Source: Sinomonas sp. ASV322 (GTDB taxonomy: Bacteria; Actinomycetota; Actinomycetes; Actinomycetales; Micrococcaceae). Taken from it: a stretch of DNA of 64,000 bases. Position numbers and translations under genes: made by a program. This document shows positions 51,223-60,159 of the stretch, one piece after another (within the stretch, counting starts at the first letter, position 1; each line of letters starts with the position of its first letter). The DNA lies in NCBI RefSeq assembly GCF_030908245.1, contig NZ_JAVFJJ010000016.1:20069-84068 (forward strand), given 5' to 3'. Under the pieces are notes generated by a model. That model had not been told where the DNA came from. It was given only the letters and a program-made list of their open reading frames with translations, and did no database searches.

Positions 51223-52557
51223 CTATCGGGTCGGGACGGGGGCTTCGGCCGCCGCCGACGTCGGCTCCATGTCGACGAGACGGCTCGGCCGGACCAGACC
51301 GAGCAGGGCGAGCGCCGAGTAGAGCACGAGCGCCGTGAGAAGCGAGTTGATGGTCGGGATGCCCCACGGGACGAACTTGCCCACGCAGAACGCGACGACC
51401 CACACGACGAGCGAGGCCGGAACCCATGCCGCGACTTGGGCAGGCATTGCACCCGACTCGCGGGTCTCGTCGAGCGGTTTCCGCAGCCGGCGGACGAACC
51501 AGTATTCGGCCACGATGATCCCGCCGACCGGCGGGATGGCGACACCGAGGAGCGAGAGGAAGTCCTTGAAGTGGTCGAGGAATCCGATCGCCGAGAGCAC
51601 GGTCCCAAGGATGCCGATCGCCACAGTGATCACGCCGCGCTGGACTCGACGGCCGAACACTGTCTGGACGAAGTTCGCGATGCCGAGCGAGCTGCTGTAG
51701 AGGTTCCAGTCGTTGATCTTCGCGGTCGCCAGGATCACGATGATGAGCCCGACGAACCCGGACGTGCCGAGCACGATCTTGGAGACGTTCGACGTCCCCG
51801 CGGCGTGCCCGAGGAGGACGCCGGTCATGCCGACGATGTACTCGCTCAGGATCATCGAGCACGAACTCTGCGCGACAACGTGCCACGCCTTCCGGTTGTA
51901 TCGCGTCATGTCGGGGCTCGTGATCGCGCCGGTCATGTAGCCGCCAGCGATGATCGTCGCGGCGGCGGGGATCGAGATCGCGGCGCCGCTCGGCGGCATG
52001 TTCACGAGGTCGGGGATCGAGTGGTGCGAGAGCTCGCTCCAGATGCTGAACGCCACGAGGCCGAAGAACAGGGGAACGGCGATCCGCGCGAGCCACATCA
52101 TGATCTTGAAGCCGTACATCACGAGGAGCGTGAGCGCGAGGCCGGCCAGGACGCACCACAGCCACGAAGGCCCGCCGACGAGGGCCGTCATCGATGTGCC
52201 GAAGATGCCGTTCTGCACGCCGAACCAGCCGACGAGGCTCACGGCGATGACGAGCGAGACGAGCGCCGATCCGTTGCGCCCGAAGCCCGCGAAGCGCGTG
52301 AGGAGCGTCATGCTGAGCCCCTCGCGCTGGCCCGCCGCGCCGATCGCGAAGATGACCACCTCGAGGATGACCGCGCCGAGTGTGAACGCGAGGAACGCGT
52401 CATGGAACGTCATGCCGAGGCCGAGGGTCGCGCCGAGCACGAATTGGGAGAGGGAGCCCGACTGCGCGAGCCATTGGAGGAGCATCGAGAAGAACCCGAA
52501 GCGCTCCGTCTTGGGCACGCGTGCGAGTGAGTAGTCGTCGCGTCCGATTGCTGCCAT
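51223..52557 (-). CDS. NCS1-family permease (cytosine/purine/hydantoin type)
   Basis: ATG 52557 gives 444 residues with about 12 helices. YSLARVPKTERFGFFSMLLQW and GMTFHDAFLAFTLGAVILEV start the transporter; GYMTGAITSPDMTRYNRKAW and DWNLYSSSLGIANF are substrate/sodium-site segments of CodB/Mhp1-like carriers. It probably imports an N-heterocycle, hydantoin or similar small amide, which the M20, DUF1177 and PepE products then process. One base separates it from the DUF1177 stop. Confidence 0.91.
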   Translation of the reverse strand: MAAIGRDDYSLARVPKTERFGFFSMLLQWLAQSGSLSQFVLGATLGLGMTFHDAFLAFTLGAVILEVVIFAIGAAGQREGLSMTLLTRFAGFGRNGSALVSLVIAVSLVGWFGVQNGIFGTSMTALVGGPSWLWCVLAGLALTLLVMYGFKIMMWLARIAVPLFFGLVAFSIWSELSHHSIPDLVNMPPSGAAISIPAAATIIAGGYMTGAITSPDMTRYNRKAWHVVAQSSCSMILSEYIVGMTGVLLGHAAGTSNVSKIVLGTSGFVGLIIVILATAKINDWNLYSSSLGIANFVQTVFGRRVQRGVITVAIGILGTVLSAIGFLDHFKDFLSLLGVAIPPVGGIIVAEYWFVRRLRKPLDETRESGAMPAQVAAWVPASLVVWVVAFCVGKFVPWGIPTINSLLTALVLYSALALLGLVRPSRLVDMEPTSAAAEAPVPTR

Positions 52558-52558
52558 G

Positions 52559-53518
52559 TCAGGCTCCCGTCGTTTCGAGGTTCGTGCCGAGCGTCTGGAG
52601 GTGCGCCATGGAACCGTAGAGGCCCAAGAGTGTGCGGTACTCGTCGTCGTCGTGCAGTGCGGCGCGGCCCGCGCCGAAATCCTTGGCGAGTTCGACGGCG
52701 AAGCGCGCTGCGGTGGCGATGTCACCTTCATGGCTCGCGCCGGTCGCGCAGCCGGGGACGGGGGTCGCGGCCGTGATGGCGAGGCCGACGACGGGCGCAT
52801 CCGTTGCCGTGGCGGGCTGGAGGATCGAGTTGATGTGGTAGACGCCGTTCCCGTACGGGGTGATGTCCTGCATCGTGATCGGGTACGTCACGACGGGTTC
52901 GCCCGAGACGACGCCGAGGAGGCGGACGAGATCGTCGCTCACCCGCAGGATGTATCCGGCCTTGACGGTCGGGGAGAGTGCCACGCCGCGGTGGTTGATG
53001 ATGCTGTTGCCCTTGGTCGTGTCGATGGAGACGACGGCATCCATCTCGGGCGTGACCTCGTGGGCGTTCATAGTCGCGATGTCCACGGGGGAATCCATGA
53101 ACGCGACGGGCTCGTGCGGGCGGGTCGGGGCGTCGGGGCACACGTGGGTCGCGATGAGGACGTCGCCCTCGAGCACGTCGCCGCGGTCGTGCATCGCGAG
53201 CAGCTTGGCGGCCGCGGCGAGGGCGGCGGCCGCTCCGTCGCCGTCAGACGTGAAGCCCACGATCTCGGGCCGCGCGCCCACGCCGCCGAGTCGCCCGACG
53301 ATGCCGAGTGTCGGCGCCGTGCCGCCCGAGGCCTTGCCGTGCCGGCCGGGAATGAGCACACGCACGAAGTCGGTGGAGCCGGACTCGCCCTCCACGGTCT
53401 CGATCCGGATGGACGGCGCGGTCGAGGCGAAGAGGCCTTCGAGGTACTTGGCGACGGTTCCGCCGTCGGCGTGGGGGCTGTCGAGCAGGTCGACGACGTC
53501 TAGGACGTGCTTGAGCAT
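52559..53518 (-). CDS. DUF1177-family protein
   Basis: The 319-residue protein (ATG 53518) shows the pattern of DUF1177: HVLDVVDLLDSPHADG at the start, GIVGRLGGVGARPEIVGFTS, IATHVCPDAPTRPHEPVAFM, VVSIDTTKGNSIINHRG, MQDITPYGNGVYHINSILQP and GCATGASHEGDIATAARF. Several conserved His, Asp and Glu residues suggest a hydrolase or metal site. The function is not known; the family frequently sits with PepE, M20 and NCS1 genes. First gene of the leftward unit, divergent from IclR. Confidence 0.85.
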   Translation of the reverse strand: MLKHVLDVVDLLDSPHADGGTVAKYLEGLFASTAPSIRIETVEGESGSTDFVRVLIPGRHGKASGGTAPTLGIVGRLGGVGARPEIVGFTSDGDGAAAALAAAAKLLAMHDRGDVLEGDVLIATHVCPDAPTRPHEPVAFMDSPVDIATMNAHEVTPEMDAVVSIDTTKGNSIINHRGVALSPTVKAGYILRVSDDLVRLLGVVSGEPVVTYPITMQDITPYGNGVYHINSILQPATATDAPVVGLAITAATPVPGCATGASHEGDIATAARFAVELAKDFGAGRAALHDDDEYRTLLGLYGSMAHLQTLGTNLETTGA

Positions 53519-53599
53519 GGGGATCCTTTGTGGAGTGCGGGAGCCGGGCGGAGGTCTCGGGGCGGCCGTCCCCGATGTGAGCCACCGCTCGGTGCTACG

Positions 53600-53628
53600 T
53601 GTCAACGATCACGCCGTCGTGTCATAAT
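53600..53628 (+). promoter_or_regulatory. Candidate promoter of the iclR-pepE unit
   Basis: TGTCAA (53600-53605) and CATAAT (53623-53628) are 17 bp apart, 47 bp before the IclR start, within the 156-bp divergent region. The -10 element is good; the -35 element is weak. Confidence 0.35.
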
Positions 53629-53674
53629 GAGCAACGACTTCCCGATAATCGCAACTTGAAAGGTGGTCGGAGCG

Positions 53675-54490
53675 ATGCGCCATCCCGACGACGACTCGTT
53701 CGCCGACGACCGATCGACTCCCGACGGCCTCCTCCAGACCGCCGATCGCGCTCTCCAGGTGCTCTTGTGCTTCGACCGCGAGCGCACCGAATGGGGCGTG
53801 ACCGAGATCGCGGAGGAATTCGGCTTCAACAAGTCGATCGCGCAGCGGCTCCTCGCGACCCTCGCGCACCGCGGCTTCCTCATTGCGGACGCGGACACGC
53901 GGCGATACCGGATTGGGCCAAGCGCCATGGCGGTCGGCCGAGCGTGGGAGCGCTCTGGCTCCCTCCGCACGATGGTCGAGCCGATCCTTCGCGAGCTCAG
54001 CGCGAAGACCGGGGCGAGCGCGATCCTCGCGGTCCCCGACAACCTCCACATGCGGGCCGTCGCCGCCGTCGACGGCTCGGACGGGCCGCTGCGCATGTAC
54101 CCGCTCGTGGGCGAGCTGTATCCCGCGCACGCCGGCGCCACCAGCAAGGCGTTCTATGCCTACCTTCCCGCACAGCAGCGACAGCTCCTCTTCGCGGGGC
54201 GGCCCGTCGCCCGCTTCACAGATCGCACCGTCACGGAGGCCGGCGCCCTCGAGGCGGACTTCTTGCAGATCCGGCAGCAGGGCTACGCCGCGACGGTGGG
54301 GGAGTACGACTCGCACGTCGCCGCCGTCGCGGTGCTCGTCTCCGTGCGCGGCGAGCCGTACGGGAGCCTGAGCCTTGCGGGGCCCGAAGAGTCGTTCGAC
54401 CATCCCGAACAGCACGTCCCCCTCCTGCGCCACGCGGCGCAGCAGATCGAACGGCGGCTCACGGGTCGCCTCCGAGCCCGAAAGGACTGA
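53675..54490 (+). CDS. IclR-family transcriptional regulator
   Basis: ATG 53675 (271 residues) is preferred over an upstream GTG at 53663. An N-terminal winged helix (about 20-85: LQTADRALQVLLCFDRERTE, GVTEIAEEFGFNKSIAQRLL) is followed by an IclR effector domain (LRELSAKTGASAILAVPDNL, YPAHAGATSKAFYAYL). It lies between the divergent DUF1177/NCS1/M20 unit and pepE, 3 bp from the latter, and likely controls both in response to the imported amide. Effector unknown. Confidence 0.93.
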   Translation: MRHPDDDSFADDRSTPDGLLQTADRALQVLLCFDRERTEWGVTEIAEEFGFNKSIAQRLLATLAHRGFLIADADTRRYRIGPSAMAVGRAWERSGSLRTMVEPILRELSAKTGASAILAVPDNLHMRAVAAVDGSDGPLRMYPLVGELYPAHAGATSKAFYAYLPAQQRQLLFAGRPVARFTDRTVTEAGALEADFLQIRQQGYAATVGEYDSHVAAVAVLVSVRGEPYGSLSLAGPEESFDHPEQHVPLLRHAAQQIERRLTGRLRARKD

Positions 54491-54493
54491 ACC

Positions 54494-55222
54494 ATGGAGC
54501 TTCTGCTCTTCTCGAACTCGACCGTCAAGGGCCGCGGCTACCTCGAGCACGCGGCGGACGTCCTCGGAGACTACCTCGCGCCGGTCCGCAGCCTTGTGTT
54601 CGTGCCGTTCGCGGGGGCGGACCACGACGCCTACACGGCACTAGTGGCCGGCGCGCTCCGGCCGTACGGCGTCGACGTGACGGGTGTGCACGCGGCGAAC
54701 GGCGGCGTGCGCGCGATCGAGCGCGCCGACGCCGTGTTCACGGGCGGCGGCAACACGTTCCGCCTCGTCAAGGCGCTGCACGAGCGCGGCCTCATGGAGC
54801 CGCTCGCGGCCGCGGTCCGCGCCGGGACGCGCTACATGGGAGCGAGCGCGGGCACGAACATCGCGGCCCCAAGCCTCCGCACAACGAACGACATGCCGAT
54901 CGTCCAGCCGCCGAGCTTCGCGACGCTCGGCCTCGTGCCGTTCCAGATCAACCCGCACTACCTCGACGCGGACCCGACCAGCACCCACGCGGGCGAGACC
55001 CGCGCCGAACGCCTCCGGGAATTCCACGAGGACAACGAGCTCCCCGTGCTCGGTCTCCGCGAGGGCACCCACCTTCGCGTCACAGCGGACGACGCCGGAG
55101 CCTCCTCAGCGCGGATCGGCGGCGAGGCTGTGGGCCCCGCCGGGACGGGGCCCGCGTTGTTGTTCCGCCGGGGCGAAGGGCCGGAGGAGGTCTCGGGGGA
55201 CGTGTCACGGCTGCTCGGCTGA
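54494..55222 (+). CDS. pepE: Peptidase E-like (S51) dipeptidase
   Basis: The 242-residue protein has the S51 glutamine-amidotransferase-like fold: LLFSNSTVKGRGYLEHA, VFTGGGNTFRLVKAL, nucleophile elbow MGASAGTNIAAP (Ser about 117) and NPHYLDADPT with the catalytic histidine. PepE hydrolyses alpha-aspartyl dipeptides. It is translationally close to iclR (3 bp), so it belongs to the same pathway as M20 and DUF1177. A C-terminal extension of about 20 residues relative to the core is Gly-rich. Confidence 0.91.
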   Translation: MELLLFSNSTVKGRGYLEHAADVLGDYLAPVRSLVFVPFAGADHDAYTALVAGALRPYGVDVTGVHAANGGVRAIERADAVFTGGGNTFRLVKALHERGLMEPLAAAVRAGTRYMGASAGTNIAAPSLRTTNDMPIVQPPSFATLGLVPFQINPHYLDADPTSTHAGETRAERLREFHEDNELPVLGLREGTHLRVTADDAGASSARIGGEAVGPAGTGPALLFRRGEGPEEVSGDVSRLLG

Positions 55223-55277
55223 CGGGCGGAATCGCGTCATGATCTCGCCGTAGCGTCGTCCTCACTACGGTGGCCCG

Positions 55278-55493
55278 ATGTGCGGGGCGCCGCGATCCGG
55301 GCGAGGTGAGGCGACATTGGCGATCAATCTGGCGACCGCCGTCTTCTTCGGGACGGTCGCACTGGGCGTCGCCTTCCTCGTGCTGTGCGCCGTGGCGCTC
55401 GCGGCCGTCGTCGTCGTCCTCGTCGCTGTCCTGCGCGTACGGCGTGCGGCTCGCTCGCGGAACAGCTCAGGGGTCATCACCCGCCGGCGGTGA
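55278..55493 (+). CDS. Small single-helix membrane protein
   Basis: A 71-residue product with one long hydrophobic helix (about residues 18-52, leucine/valine-rich) and a basic C-terminus (RRAARSRNSSG). No family recognised, and the start (ATG 55278) has no strong RBS. Plausible as a small membrane protein in front of the next envelope gene, but a chance frame cannot be excluded. Confidence 0.4.
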   Translation: MCGAPRSGRGEATLAINLATAVFFGTVALGVAFLVLCAVALAAVVVVLVAVLRVRRAARSRNSSGVITRRR

Positions 55494-55551
55494 CCCGAGA
55501 ATCGGGCCGCCGGGTCGCGGCGCTCCAGCCCACCGTGGAAGAATACCGACG

Positions 55552-56208
55552 GTGCCTCGTCGACTCCGATCCACCTCCGAGGCCGCCGACAGGCCACCGG
55601 GGCTGAGGCGGCCGCGTCGGCGTGTCAGCCCGTGGCCGCGCCTTCTCGTGTGGGCGGGCGGGCTATGCCTGGCCGGCGGCTGCGTGGTCGGTCTTCTGGC
55701 GATGCCGGTCGTCGTGCTCATCGTCTGCGCGGTCCTGCTCGTTGTCGCGCTGTTCTGGCGGTCGCGCGCGCGGCGGTCGGACGGCTCCGGCTTCGTGCCG
55801 ACCGCGTTCGTGTGGGTGGCCCTCGCGGCCCTCATCCTCTCCCTCGGCGCGACCGCCATGCGAGCTGTCATCGACAACGGCGGGCCGGATGGGGGCCGCG
55901 GAACCCAGCTTCGCACGAGCGCCCCAGAGTCCAGCTCGCCCAGCGCGACGCAGCCCGCGTCCCCGAGCGCTTCGCCCTCGGGGGTCCCGACGCCGTCCCC
56001 GACGCCGTCAGCGGCGCCGTCGTCCGCGACCTCCGCGCCCCAGTCCCCGCCCGCGCCGACCCCGGCTCCCCCCGCCCCGGCCGCGCCTGCGCCCAATCCG
56101 GCGCCGCCGGCCCCGGCTCCCTCTCGTCCCGCGCCGACCCCGGTGCCCACCAAGTGCGCGCAGTCGCTCACCCTCGGCCTCCTTCCGAGCGACAACTGCG
56201 ACGGCTGA
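55552..56208 (+). CDS. Membrane-anchored Pro/Ser/Ala-rich protein, unknown function
   Basis: GTG 55552 is the most likely start (GGAAGA upstream). The 218-residue product begins with an arginine-rich cytoplasmic stretch and two or three membrane helices (LLVWAGGLCLAGGCVVGLLA, then FVWVALAALILSLGATAMRAV). About 100 residues of Pro/Ala/Ser/Thr low complexity follow, and it ends with a short cysteine pair (KCAQSLTLGLLPSDNC). The stalk and cysteine-closed tip resemble the product of 18585-19343. Probable cell-envelope protein. Confidence 0.6.
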   Translation: MPRRLRSTSEAADRPPGLRRPRRRVSPWPRLLVWAGGLCLAGGCVVGLLAMPVVVLIVCAVLLVVALFWRSRARRSDGSGFVPTAFVWVALAALILSLGATAMRAVIDNGGPDGGRGTQLRTSAPESSSPSATQPASPSASPSGVPTPSPTPSAAPSSATSAPQSPPAPTPAPPAPAAPAPNPAPPAPAPSRPAPTPVPTKCAQSLTLGLLPSDNCDG

Positions 56209-56352
56209 GCTCCCGGGAGATGAAGGCTCCGGCACGTGGTGTCCCTGCATGACCCGGTGCCCAAACGCAGCGCGCCGGGCCCGGCGGGTTCCCGTCGAGC
56301 CCGGCGCATGCGGACTAGCTGTGAGCGGCGGATGCCCGCCGGTCAGGGGCGA

Positions 56353-59235
56353 TCAGTCGTCGTGGTCGGTCGAGCCGGCCGGGACGCCCGGCACGTCGTT
56401 CGGGCCGTAGACCTTGTCGTCGCCGGGGTACGGGGTGGACCAGTTGTGGGTCTGGTACCAGGTCCAGCGGTTGAACAGGTGCGGGTTCGCGAAGTCTTCC
56501 TTCGCGCCGTTGCCGGTCAGGTGCTGCTGCTCGGACCAGTCCTCCCATTGTTCGGCGATCTCCTGCATCGAGGCCGGGACGGCCACGGCCTTGGCCGCGG
56601 CGTCGTTCACCGCGGCGGCGGCAGTGCCGGTCTGGCCCAGCGTGTCGAGGCCGCAGGCCGGTGCGGTCTTGACGCCCTCGGTCAGCGGGACCTGGTTCGG
56701 TACCGCCGTGAAGGTCGTCAGGTCGGCCTTGTTGGTGAACGCGTCGAACATCGGCGTGGCCGCGGCGACCTTCTGGTTCAGGGGCTGCGCGCCGAGGATC
56801 TGCTCGATGGTGCGGACCATGTTGATCTGTGAGTAGAACGTGCTCACGGTCTTGCCGTGCACCGCGTACGGGCTGATGACCTGGACCGGCGCGCGGTGCC
56901 CGTCGACGTGGTCGGCGCCGTCCTGGCTGTCGTCCTCGGCGATGAAGATCGCGGAGTCCTTCCAGTACTGCGAGTGCGAGATCTCGTCGACGATCTTGCC
57001 CACGGCGAGGTCGTTGTCCGCGACCTGGGCCTCCGGGTCGGCGGTACCGCCGGTGTGGTCGCTCGAGAGCCACACCATCTGGAAGCTCTTCGGACCGTTC
57101 TTCTCGAAGTCCTGCTTCCAGGTCGAGTAGCGGTAGATGTCCGGCACCGACGTGTCGAACGGTGCCGCGTTCGGGTCAGCGATCGCGTTGAGCGACGGGA
57201 TGGCCGAGCCGGCATGCATCTGCAGCGCCGGCGTGAAGAGCTGGTTCGGGTCGCCGCCGGCCATCGTGCTCGTGGCCGCGCAGTAGTACTGCTGCCAGGT
57301 CGCGCCCGCCGGCTTGCCCTCCTGGTACTCGAACTCGCCGTAGTTCCGGGCGGTCTTGCCCGCGGACTGGATCGCGGTCCAGAGGAAGCCGGAGCGCTGG
57401 TGGCCCAGGACGTCCTCTTCGGTGTCGTAGGAGCGCGTGTACTCGCCGGCGCTCGTCTCGGTGTACGCCGGGTTGTCGCCCTGCATCATCCAGTTGTGAC
57501 CCTCGGCCGAGTTCGTGCCGATGTCGTATGTGTTCTCATACAGGCCGAATTGGCTGGCCAGCGCGTGCTGGTTCGGGGTGACCTTCGCACCGAACTGAGC
57601 GAGCGAGGCGTCGCCGTTGCCCTGCGTCATGTCGCCGTAGACCTGGTCGTACGTGCGGTTTTCCTTGACGAGGAGGAACACGTGCTTGATCGTGGACGGG
57701 TCGCCGATGCGCTTCGGAACGGCCACGGCCGGAACGTCGGCGGACTCGGCGGCCTTCGATTCCTTGACCGAGCTGCCATCCCAGCCGTTCTGCTGGAACA
57801 CCGTGTCGGTGTACTCCTCGATCTGGTCATCGCTCGGGAGCGTGAACTTGGTGAGCGAGGCCGTCGTGGAGTGCGTGCCGTGACCGGTTGCTACCGTCGT
57901 GCCCGGGCCCTTGTTGAAGCTCAGCTCCGGGCCCCGCGCGTCGATGCCGCGGATGTTGGTGACGACGATCTGGCCGTTCACCGCGGTGACGTTCCCCGGG
58001 AAGTAGTCGGTCGGCAGGAGGCCGATATAGCGGGCCGGGTCGCGCGGGTCGGCCCTGTTCACCTTGTAGACCGCGATCGCGTTGGCACGGCCCAGTGAGA
58101 CCAGCAGGTGGTCACCCTGCATCGTGATGGCGGTCGGCTCGTAGCCGACCTTCGACGACGCCCACGGTTGGGTCGCGATGGTCTGCACGACCTTGTTGCT
58201 CGCCGTGTCGACGACGGAGACCGTGTCGCTGTTCGTGTTGGCCACGTACAGCGCCGAGCCGTCGAGGTACATGGCCGTCGGGTGCAGCTGGACGTCGATC
58301 GACGAGACCGGTGCCGAGACGTTCGCCGTGTCGATGACGCTGAGCGTGCCGGACGTCGAGGTGCCGAGGTTCGTGTCCGCGAGAACCTGCGTGCCGTAGG
58401 AGCCCATCGTCGCGTCCCCGGCGTCGGCCTGGCGGCCTCCCTCGTTCGAGACGTACAGCTTGGTGCCGACGAACCTGAGCTGACGGGGGGCGACGCCGGT
58501 GGCGAAGGTCTGCTTGACAGTGCCCGCGACCGGGTCGATCGCGACGACCGTGTTCTGCCCATTCACGGCGGCGTACAGCGTCGAGCCGTCGGGGGAAAAC
58601 GTCATGCCCGCGGTCAGGGCCTTCTTGCCGCTCGCCGTCGGGATGCTGATCTTCGTGCCGGCACCGAGCGAGCCGTCGGAGTTGAAGGGGTAGCGGACAA
58701 TGCCCGTGGCGACCGGCTCGAAGAGGAACTTGCCGTCCGGCGAGAAGGCCGGGCCTTCCTGGCCGACGGAGCCGTCGGTGATGTGCTGGTAGGCCAGGTT
58801 CACGCAGCCCGCGTTGCTCGCCGCCGCCGCGAAGGAGGTGGCCGCGAGGGTGCCCGCCGCAGCGACCGGCTTGTAGGTCTTGAGGTCGAAGACCTGGAGG
58901 TCGACCGAGCGGTCGGCGCTGGTCCCGACGAGGTAGCGACCGTCGGGGCTGACGGTCGAGCTCATGATCTTGCCGAACGGCGTCATCAGGCGGTCGCCAA
59001 TGGGCTTGATCACCTGGTTCGACGCGATCTGCTCGCCATTTTCGTACACGGTTCCGACGTGCTGCTGGCCGAACGGGATCGTCGATGCGACGGCGATGCC
59101 ACCGCCCAGCAAGACGAGAGAGCAGCTTGCGGCCACGATCGTGAGCGGCTTGCGGCCTCTGGCGAACTGCGGCAGCCGACGAAGGGCTTGTGGTGTTCTG
59201 AGTGACTTTCCGGAGGATTTCGACGGTCGTGTCAT
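56353..59235 (-). CDS. Secreted beta-propeller / phosphoesterase-family protein
   Basis: A 960-residue protein with a basic N-terminus and a signal anchor (LTIVAASCSLVLLGGGIAVA). Residues about 70-430 are a YVTN-type beta-propeller (SPDGRYLVGTSADRSVDLQ, SPDGSTLYAAVNGQNTVVAI, VVDTASNKVVQTIATQP). About 530-900 form a phosphoesterase/alkaline-phosphatase-superfamily domain with LVKENRTYDQVYGDM, TNSAEGHNWMMQ, and AEDDSQDGADHVDGHRAP, where the metal-binding Asp and His lie. It probably cleaves phosphoesters outside the cell. Convergent to the envelope protein gene; monocistronic. Confidence 0.9.
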   Translation of the reverse strand: MTRPSKSSGKSLRTPQALRRLPQFARGRKPLTIVAASCSLVLLGGGIAVASTIPFGQQHVGTVYENGEQIASNQVIKPIGDRLMTPFGKIMSSTVSPDGRYLVGTSADRSVDLQVFDLKTYKPVAAAGTLAATSFAAAASNAGCVNLAYQHITDGSVGQEGPAFSPDGKFLFEPVATGIVRYPFNSDGSLGAGTKISIPTASGKKALTAGMTFSPDGSTLYAAVNGQNTVVAIDPVAGTVKQTFATGVAPRQLRFVGTKLYVSNEGGRQADAGDATMGSYGTQVLADTNLGTSTSGTLSVIDTANVSAPVSSIDVQLHPTAMYLDGSALYVANTNSDTVSVVDTASNKVVQTIATQPWASSKVGYEPTAITMQGDHLLVSLGRANAIAVYKVNRADPRDPARYIGLLPTDYFPGNVTAVNGQIVVTNIRGIDARGPELSFNKGPGTTVATGHGTHSTTASLTKFTLPSDDQIEEYTDTVFQQNGWDGSSVKESKAAESADVPAVAVPKRIGDPSTIKHVFLLVKENRTYDQVYGDMTQGNGDASLAQFGAKVTPNQHALASQFGLYENTYDIGTNSAEGHNWMMQGDNPAYTETSAGEYTRSYDTEEDVLGHQRSGFLWTAIQSAGKTARNYGEFEYQEGKPAGATWQQYYCAATSTMAGGDPNQLFTPALQMHAGSAIPSLNAIADPNAAPFDTSVPDIYRYSTWKQDFEKNGPKSFQMVWLSSDHTGGTADPEAQVADNDLAVGKIVDEISHSQYWKDSAIFIAEDDSQDGADHVDGHRAPVQVISPYAVHGKTVSTFYSQINMVRTIEQILGAQPLNQKVAAATPMFDAFTNKADLTTFTAVPNQVPLTEGVKTAPACGLDTLGQTGTAAAAVNDAAAKAVAVPASMQEIAEQWEDWSEQQHLTGNGAKEDFANPHLFNRWTWYQTHNWSTPYPGDDKVYGPNDVPGVPAGSTDHDD

Positions 59236-59308
59236 GCACGTGAAGCTATGCCCGGCAGCTTAAATCCGTCGCCGACTTGGATGACTTTTGGGTGCACTTC
59301 CGAGCGTC

Positions 59309-59353
59309 TTGACAGCTGCACGCTTGAGACAATACTTAAGTACATGCTTAAGT
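59309..59353 (+). promoter_or_regulatory. ArsR promoter with overlapping operator; likely leaderless start
   Basis: TTGACA (59309-59314) is followed after 16-18 bp by AATACTTA (59331-59338). The inverted repeat ACTTAAG-TACATG-CTTAAGT (59334-59353) covers the -10 element and the ATG at 59344. The distance from -10 to ATG leaves almost no leader and no ribosome binding site is seen, so the mRNA may begin at the start codon. Confidence 0.6.
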
Positions 59354-59700
59354 TTTCGGAAGGCGGGGGAGACGGGCTCGATGCCGTGTTCCACGCGCTC
59401 TCCGATCCGCGCCGCAGGGCGATCCTCACGCGCCTCTGCGAAGGTCCTGCCTCCGTCAGCGTCCTCGCCGCCCCGCTCGGGGTGAGCCTCCCCGCCGTCG
59501 TCCAGCACCTCGCGGTGCTTGAAGACGCCGGCGTCATCACATCGATCAAAGTCGGACGGGTCCGCACGTGCACGCTCGCGCCCAACGCGCTCCGCGCCGC
59601 CGAAGCGTGGCTCTCCGCGCGGCGGCTCCCGCAAGAACGCCGACTCGACCGCCTTGAAGCCCTTCTCTCCACTGAATCTCACGAAAGGGAACCATCATGA
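59344..59700 (+). CDS. ArsR-family transcriptional regulator
   Basis: ATG 59344 gives 118 residues; the frame is open further upstream but that stretch is promoter. One winged helix: AVFHALSDPRRRAILTRLCE, VSVLAAPLGVSLPAVVQHLA, VLEDAGVITSIKVGRVRTC. No metal-binding cysteine motif. This non-metal ArsR branch is typically paired with an SRPBCC gene, as here (4-bp overlap). It likely represses the pair by binding the palindrome over its own start. Confidence 0.91.
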   Translation: MLKFSEGGGDGLDAVFHALSDPRRRAILTRLCEGPASVSVLAAPLGVSLPAVVQHLAVLEDAGVITSIKVGRVRTCTLAPNALRAAEAWLSARRLPQERRLDRLEALLSTESHEREPS

Positions 59701-60158
59701 GCCAGCAGCTCCAGTCCACGTTTACCGTTTCGCGCGTGCTCGCCGCGCCGCCGTCGCGCGTCTTCCGCGCCTTCTCCGACTTCGAGGAGAAGCAGGAGTG
59801 GTTTTCCGGGCCCGCCGACTGGGTCCAGACCAAGGCGACGCTCGATTTCCGGCCCGGCGGCTTGGAAGTCAACATCGGCGGCCCGGACGAGGCGAACCAG
59901 AGCGAGTTCTACGGGCACTACTACGACATCGTGCAGGACGAGCGGATCGTGTACACCTACGAGATGCATTACGCAGGCGTGAAGCTCTCCGTCTCGCTCG
60001 CGACGTTCGAGTTCGAGCCGGAGGGAGACGGCACCCGCCTCACATTGACCGAGCACGGCGTGTTCCTCGACGGGAACGAGGACCCGTCGCTGCGGGAAGA
60101 GGGGACGCGGATGATGTTCGACGGGCTCGCCGAGTACATCGAGAAGGTGCCCGCCTGA
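59697..60158 (+). CDS. SRPBCC-family protein (AHSA1-like)
   Basis: A 153-residue START/Bet v1-like protein: FTVSRVLAAPPSRVFRAFSD, EWFSGPADW, LDFRPGGLEVNIGG, GHYYDIVQDERIVYTYEM and a C-terminal helix. AHSA1-like members bind hydrophobic small molecules; the ArsR-linked ones are unassigned. Its start overlaps the ArsR stop (ATGA), so both are made together. Confidence 0.9.
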   Translation: MSQQLQSTFTVSRVLAAPPSRVFRAFSDFEEKQEWFSGPADWVQTKATLDFRPGGLEVNIGGPDEANQSEFYGHYYDIVQDERIVYTYEMHYAGVKLSVSLATFEFEPEGDGTRLTLTEHGVFLDGNEDPSLREEGTRMMFDGLAEYIEKVPA

Positions 60159-60159
60159 C

